Shown here: positions 21,970 through 24,089 of the stretch, in pieces
Layout: each line of letters starts with the position of its first letter
Numbering within the stretch: the stretch's first letter is position 1
NCBI GenBank assembly: GCA_013423325.1
Contig: BLJB01000432.1
Span: 1 to 24,089, forward strand
Length of the DNA stretch: 24,089 nucleotides
From: Usnea hakonensis
Lineage: Eukaryota; Ascomycota; Lecanoromycetes; Lecanorales; Parmeliaceae
Direction of reading: 5' to 3'
The notes under the pieces: generated by a model
The model's input: the letters and a program-made list of their open reading frames with translations, nothing else
What the model was told of the DNA's origin: nothing
The model's database searches: none
Position numbers and translations under genes: made by a program

Positions 21970-21981
21970 GGGCTTATAACC
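21970..21981 (-). promoter_or_regulatory. Primer-binding site matching initiator tRNA-Met anticodon arm
   Basis: Immediately inside the 5' LTR the plus strand reads gggcttataacc. The anticodon arm of eukaryotic initiator tRNA-Met contains GGGCTCATAACC, so 11 of 12 bases agree. The one difference (CAT to TAT) is itself a CpA-to-TpA change. The minus-strand (element sense) sequence is therefore complementary to the internal half of that tRNA. This is half-tRNA priming as known for Drosophila copia and the Hemivirus group. That the abutting site is the primer site is inferred from position and match. Confidence 0.75.
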
Positions 21982-22126
21982 TGTTAAAAGTAGGTATATG
22001 GAACACTTGTTAATTAGTTGATTGGTTCTGGAAGCACAAGAAATATGCGAGACTATTTACAAAATGCCAAGGCGCCAAGGTCGCGTGACGAAGTCACGTG
22101 ACTCGGCAAACCTTCCTATTTTGACA
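21982..22126 (-). repeat. Copia LTR, right copy (5' LTR of the element)
   Basis: This is the 145-bp partner of 14663-14807, starting TGTTAAAAGTAGG and ending CTATTTTGACA. Four of the seven differences are TpG-to-TpA in this copy and three are RIP-type changes in the other. The palindrome GTCACGTGAC is at 22093-22102, and an inverted repeat CGTGAC-GAA-GTCACG surrounds it. As the 5' LTR it would hold the element's promoter. Confidence 0.92.
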
Positions 22127-22131
22127 TTACT
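22127..22131. repeat. Target-site duplication TTACT (right)
   Basis: This is the partner of 14658-14662, directly after the terminal CA of the right LTR. Confidence 0.93.
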
Positions 22132-23212
22132 AACCTATAAATAATTCCTAGGTATTACTATATTTATAAGCTAACTACTATAATCTTAGAGAAGATAATT
22201 CTAGAAAAGATAAAGGCTTTAAATCTATAAAAAGAATCCTCGAAGACGGCTAGTAAGTATCTAGTATTATAAGATATTATAGTAGATATTACTATAAAGC
22301 GGATAGAAGAAATATTAGAAATCTAATCTTTATCTTTTAGAAATATTTAATATACTAAAAATTTCTATTAGCGAGATTATATTACTATACTTTTAATTAT
22401 TAGTAAACTAGCTAAAAAGAATCTAAAATATAATAATAATCTTATTTATAAAATTATAATAAATATTAATATAAAAGTTATTTAAGCTATATATTATCTT
22501 CTATTAGATTCTAAAAAGAAGATCTATTAAATAAAAGCTAACTAATAGCTACTAGATATAAAGTCCTCTATTTATATACTAGAAGATCTAGATATCTTTA
22601 AATTCTAGACCTTATAATTAAGAGATAGATTAGATAAATTAGATATTCTAAATCTTTTTTTAAAATTATTAGAAGCTATCTTTTTTATTTATTAAAATAT
22701 CTCTATATAGTAAAGATTTATATAGAAATTATAATATCTCTAACTTTTTCTATATTTATATTAAACTTAACTCCTAATATTTAGATTAGATAAAAATTAA
22801 TAAATAGTAAATATTAGAAGATAAACTAAATATAGTATAAAATAGAGTAGATTAGAATAATTAATTTTATCTTTAGATTTAGTTTTAGTTAACTCTTTAG
22901 CTCTTCTTAGCCCTCGCCCTAAAGAAGTAGTATCTATAGTTTTTATTAACCCCTTAACTCTTTCTAGCTTTTTTTCTAGCCCTTACTCTAGAGCTACTAA
23001 AATAGTACCTATACTATATAATCTATTTCTATACTACTAAAAAATAAGACGACCTATAGATATAATAGAAAATTACCGGGTAATAGAAAATCGCCGCTAG
23101 AAAGAGGAACTCGAATATCTTTAAATAAAACTTATCTAATAGGAGGAGTAACTCTATAGAAGCCGGAATCTAGATCCTAGACTAGAATTTATCCCTAAAG
23201 AGAATTAATAAT
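22132..23212 (+). pseudogene. Unidentified RIPed coding relic, about 350 codons
   Basis: One plus-strand frame (codons starting at 22177, 22180 and so on) stays coherent for about 1 kb, with stops almost entirely TAG/TAA. Visible parts in order: an Ile/Lys/Glu-rich N-terminal segment (LEKIILEKIKALN), a middle with ITIKRIEEILEI and AIYYLLLDSKKKIY, and DRLDKLDILNLFLKLLEAIF. Then comes a Pro/Ser-rich stretch at about 22885-23000 (SLALLSPRPKEVVS). A charged, probably coiled-coil C-terminus (IENRR, KEELEYL) and YRSRNLDPRLEFIPKEN follow before a stop at about 23210. The copia insertion lies at or near its 5' end. A coiled coil after a Ser/Pro linker occurs in some transposases and Gag proteins, but I cannot assign a family. 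Confidence 0.5.
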
Positions 23213-23524
23213 TATAATTAATATCTAGATATAATAATCTCTAAAATTTTCGCGATTATAATTTTCTAAATTACTAAGCTTATAATTCTCTATAACCCCG
23301 GGTTCGAGATAGTCGAGAGTATAATTTTCTAGATATTCCTTATATACGGGAGTAGCCTTTAAAGTATCGAGTACTATATTCTAGAGATATTATAATATTT
23401 AATTTCTAAAAGTATATTATTACCTTTTTTATTTAATGATTTTATTATATTATAAAAGTTAAAAAAAATAAAATAATATTTCGAGTTTTATTTATATATC
23501 TTAAAAATAATATATTAGAATAAT
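23213..23524. other. AT-rich spacer, nothing recognisable
   Basis: This is RIP-saturated sequence with no coherent frame. The words ataattttctaaattac and ataattttctagatatt recur about 65 bp apart (around 23260 and 23322), a possible short direct repeat. A single B-box-like word (gggttcgaga) near 23300 is not accompanied by any tRNA fold. Confidence 0.4.
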
Positions 23525-23540
23525 ATTGGATTGGATTGGA
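23525..23540 (-). repeat. (CCAAT)3 terminal repeat of the LINE
   Basis: ATTGGATTGGATTGG on the plus strand marks the sharp switch from RIP-saturated sequence to LINE sequence. Simple pentanucleotide tails in place of poly(A) are known for several non-LTR elements. Here it is the natural 3' end of the minus-strand LINE. Confidence 0.6.
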
Positions 23541-23765
23541 ATTCATACTCGTGTCTATCTAACTATGTGAAAGATAATTACGGGAAGCTCTATAGTAATA
23601 ATATAAGGGAAACCTTTATAGTATTACTACTACCAGGGTAAAAAACCTTACCGTACTCCTACTTGTCTCTACTGTTTTAAGTCTATATACTACCTTCGAC
23701 TACTGTCGCTCGGTACCTCCTACGCTCGTGTTCCTCTACCCCCTTTGTGCCGACGCTAGCGTCCC

Positions 23766-24089
23766 TTAGGCCGCTCTGCCCTCATATAACTAGTCTTTTA
23801 CTAGGGAATACTGGCCTAGGAGGCCGGATTGAATTAGCTATCTGGTTAACGCCCTCGCCCCTCTTAGGGTGGTTAGCATTCTCCGCAAGTCACTAGTTCC
23901 CGCGGACTCCAGAAGTGCTAGTCTAAATTGTCCTAGCCTCGGATAGAAGATAAGGATATATTTAGTATCCTATTTCAGCTAGCCGTATTTACAGCTAGCT
24001 ATATAGACACCCGGGACCTTGCGACGGAAGAGGAACTGTGCTAGCCCGATCTTCTCTATTCGTATCTGGATTAGGGCGGAGCTTTCGGC
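23766..24089 (-). pseudogene. LINE ORF2 C-terminal domain, partial
   Basis: The minus-strand frame from the right edge to the TAA at 23766-23768 reads as the C-terminal tail of fungal Tad/CRE-like LINE ORF2. It contains FLFRRKVPGVYIASC followed by KYG, then ILIFYPRLGQFR, then LRRMLTTLRGARALTR and LLGQYSLVKD. The Cys/His signature C-x-C...H...C is partly decayed (Y for C and H). Three internal TAG codons fall where Trp is expected. Some CpA/TpG remain, so RIP was incomplete. The frame continues past the window's end. Confidence 0.8.

Larger units (their letters stand above)
14663..22126 (-). mobile_element. Complete Ty1/copia retrotransposon, RIP-inactivated
   Basis: This 7464-bp element is bounded by 145-bp LTRs and a 5-bp target duplication (TTACT). 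It carries on the minus strand a primer-binding site next to the right (5') LTR, a leader of about 1.1 kb, one gag-pol frame, and a 3' untranslated region of about 780 bp before the left (3') LTR. Domain order gag-protease-integrase-RT-RNase H defines Ty1/copia. The coding core has lost almost all CpA/TpG, while both outer ~640-bp edges keep many. It interrupts an older, more AT-saturated sequence. It is not autonomous now because dozens of Trp/Gln codons are stops. Confidence 0.92.
23525..24089 (-). mobile_element. 3' end of a second Tad-like LINE copy
   Basis: This minus-strand LINE fragment comprises the ORF2 C-terminus (from the window edge to 23766), a 3' UTR of about 240 bp, and a 3'-terminal short repeat (ATTGG)3 on the plus strand at 23525-23540 (CCAAT on the element strand). 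The UTR matches 2890-3010 (agggtaaaaaacc, tatatactaccttcgac). It is far less AT-rich than the sequence to its left, so it is a younger or less RIPed copy. The 5' part lies beyond the window. Confidence 0.75.

Noticed and set aside
21961..21981. Possible tRNA gene (anticodon-arm-like sequence)
   Set aside because: Only the anticodon arm matches initiator tRNA-Met; no acceptor or T arm is present. The position beside the LTR explains it as a primer-binding site.
23295..23310. tRNA B-box-like gggttcgaga
   Set aside because: No A box, acceptor stem or cloverleaf can be drawn around it. One 9-10 base match is expected by chance.

Overview
The window looks like a transposon graveyard from a filamentous ascomycete (Pezizomycotina). 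It is very AT-rich for most of its length. CpA and its complement TpG are almost absent over long stretches, while CpG, CpC and CpT persist. That is the footprint of repeat-induced point mutation (RIP). I found no intact host gene, rRNA, tRNA or CRISPR array. Nearly everything I can identify is a RIP-inactivated mobile element, recognised by reading frames whose stops are mostly TAG or TAA at former Trp (TGG) and Gln (CAG/CAA) codons.

Layout from left to right: (1) about 100-2885, minus strand: 5'-truncated Ty1/copia pol relic with integrase, reverse transcriptase and RNase H. (2) About 2890-8243, minus strand: Tad-like LINE with ORF1 zinc knuckles, ORF2 endonuclease and reverse transcriptase, plus a less mutated 3' block (2890-4063) joined at a 41-bp AT palindrome. 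(3) About 8250-12531, plus strand: Ty3/gypsy chromovirus relic with RT, RNase H, integrase, chromodomain, a G10 polypurine tract and a 3' LTR; no 5' LTR was found. (4) 12532-12809: unidentified coding relic. (5) 12810-12972: un-RIPed solo LTR with TSD TCTAA. (6) About 13000-14398: non-coding element with long terminal inverted repeats of about 190 bp. (7) 14663-22126, minus strand: structurally complete Ty1/copia element with 145-bp LTRs, TSD TTACT, a primer-binding site matching the initiator tRNA-Met anticodon arm, and one continuous gag-pol frame. (8) About 22132-23212, plus strand: unidentified RIPed coding relic into or beside which the copia inserted. (9) 23525-24089, minus strand: 3' end of a second LINE with a CCAAT-type tail, running off the window.

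The elements are in different states of decay, which gives a relative chronology. The AT-saturated copia, LINE, gypsy and 22-23 kb relics look oldest. The complete copia has lost CpA/TpG mainly in its core and keeps them in its outer ~640 bp on both sides. The solo LTR is essentially untouched. The copia LTRs differ at seven sites, all of RIP type, so apart from RIP the LTRs are identical. I see no convincing novel functional system. The most informative features are the half-tRNA-primed copia, the internal/edge gradient of RIP, the uneven decay of the inverted-repeat arms, and two unidentified coding relics.
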